Source of the DNA: Pseudoselenomonas ruminantium | Lineage (GTDB): Bacteria; Bacillota; Negativicutes; Selenomonadales; Selenomonadaceae | Direction: 5' to 3' | DNA length: 32,104 nucleotides | Assembly (NCBI GenBank): GCA_002373045.1 | Contig: DFHU01000057.1 | Span: 1 to 32,104, forward strand | Shown: positions 31,259 to 32,104 of the stretch, piece by piece | Position numbering within the stretch: the first letter of the stretch is position 1 | Layout: each line of letters opens with the position of its first letter | The notes under the pieces: model-generated | Database searches by the model: none | The model's input: the letters and a program-made list of their open reading frames with translations, nothing else | What the model was told of the DNA's origin: nothing | Translations under genes and position numbers: made by a program

Positions 31259-32104
31259 TTAGCCTTCGATTTCCGTTACGCGGCCTGCACCAACCGTGTG
31301 ACCACCTTCGCGGATAGCGAAACGAAGACCTTTTTCGATAGCAATCGGAGTGATGAGTTCAACATCCATCTCGATGTTATCGCCAGGCATAACCATTTCC
31401 GTGCCAGCCGGCAGAGTAACTACGCCCGTAACGTCAGTCGTACGGAAGTAGAACTGCGGACGATAGTTCGTGAAGAACGGAGTATGACGGCCGCCTTCTT
31501 CCTTAGTCAGAACGTAAACCTGACCTTTGAACTTCGTGTGCGGGTTGATGGAACCCGGCTTAGCCAGAACCTGACCGCGTTCGATTTCCTTACGGTCAAT
31601 ACCGCGGAGCAGCGCACCGATGTTATCGCCAGCAACAGCGCTGTCGAGCATCTTGCGGAACATTTCGATACCCGTTACGACCGTGGATTTCGGTTCATCC
31701 TGGAGACCTACGATTTCAACCGTGTCGTTCAGCTTCAGTTCGCCACGTTCTACACGGCCCGTAGCAACCGTACCACGACCAGTGATCGTGAATACGTCTT
31801 CAACCGGCATCAGGAACGGCTTATCCGTATCACGGGTCGGAGTCGGGATGTATTCGTCAACAGCATCCATCAGCTCATAGATCTTAGCCTGCATGTCAGC
31901 ATCGCCTTCCAGAGCCTTCAGAGCGGAGCCTGCAATAACAGGGATGTCATCGCCAGGGAATTCGTAGCTGGAGAGCAGTTCACGAACTTCCATTTCAACG
32001 AGTTCGAGCAGTTCAGGATCGTCAACCTGGTCAACCTTGTTCAGGAATACAACGATTGCAGGAACGCCTACCTGACGAGCGAGCAGGATGTGCTCACGAG
32101 TCTG
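31259..32104 (-). CDS. tuf: Elongation factor Tu (C-terminal 281 residues; start outside the window)
   Basis: The partial frame enters at QTREHILLARQVGVPAIVVF and includes the guanine-specificity motif NKVD (in FLNKVDQVDD), the end of the GTPase domain (GSALKALEGD), domain 2 (VFTITGRGTVATGRVERGEL) and domain 3 ending FAIREGGHTVGAGRVTEIEG. About 115 N-terminal residues with the P-loop lie beyond 32104. EF-Tu brings aminoacyl-tRNA to the ribosome. It is separated from the S10 cluster by its own terminator. Confidence 0.99.
   Translation of the reverse strand, partial: QTREHILLARQVGVPAIVVFLNKVDQVDDPELLELVEMEVRELLSSYEFPGDDIPVIAGSALKALEGDADMQAKIYELMDAVDEYIPTPTRDTDKPFLMPVEDVFTITGRGTVATGRVERGELKLNDTVEIVGLQDEPKSTVVTGIEMFRKMLDSAVAGDNIGALLRGIDRKEIERGQVLAKPGSINPHTKFKGQVYVLTKEEGGRHTPFFTNYRPQFYFRTTDVTGVVTLPAGTEMVMPGDNIEMDVELITPIAIEKGLRFAIREGGHTVGAGRVTEIEG

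Noticed and set aside
1..32104. tRNA or rRNA genes and complete insertion sequences
   Set aside because: No cloverleaf-like sequence, rRNA segment or transposase gene was recognised on either strand by reading. A dedicated scan could still find a weak one.

Overview
The window reads as a chromosomal segment of a low-to-mid GC Firmicute of the Negativicutes type, most likely a Selenomonas-like member of the Selenomonadaceae. This is inferred from the protein sequences (cysteine-poor S4, zinc-ribbon S14 and L36, zinc-LID adenylate kinase, Firmicute-style dut, rarA, MupG and Y-family polymerase genes) and from strong AGGAGG ribosome binding sites. No search was run, so the genus is a guess.

Nearly everything is on the minus strand. 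Positions 1-424 hold no intact gene, only an inverted repeat and a probable gene remnant. Positions 425-5586 form a tight minus-strand cluster, dut-rarA-murP-murQ-mupG. The last three take up and break down N-acetylmuramic acid (MurNAc) disaccharides from peptidoglycan. Positions 5773-7442 encode a secreted hydrolase-like protein with a substituted nucleophile position and a formate/nitrite-type channel. Positions 7571-9469 are the metallo-hydrolase-miaA-hfq cluster, divergent from thiN (9560-10261, plus).

Between the convergent thiN and the TrmH/SpoU methyltransferase gene lies the most unusual non-coding sequence here. Three long hairpins (10284-10364, 10425-10489, 10530-10608) each enclose a conserved 29-nt core between arms that differ from copy to copy but stay complementary. 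Positions 10637-16454 are a mixed accessory stretch: rRNA methyltransferase, Y-family DNA polymerase with a coupled YolD-like small protein, desulfoferrodoxin, a Mug/HDG-type DNA glycosylase, a BsuPI-type secreted protein, a lipoprotein, and an MNT nucleotidyltransferase antitoxin followed by only the C-terminal part of its HEPN partner.

Positions 16499-31208 are the S10-spc-alpha ribosomal protein supercluster in transcription order: rpsJ-rplC-rplD-rplW-rplB-rpsS-rplV-rpsC-rplP-rpmC-rpsQ-rplN-rplX-rplE-rpsN-rpsH-rplF-rplR-rpsE-rpmD-rplO-secY-adk-infA-rpmJ-rpsM-rpsK-rpsD-rpoA-rplQ. It ends at a strong terminator. The map gene often found between adk and infA is absent, and eleven of the thirty genes begin with GTG or TTG. 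The window ends inside tuf, which has its own hairpin terminator.
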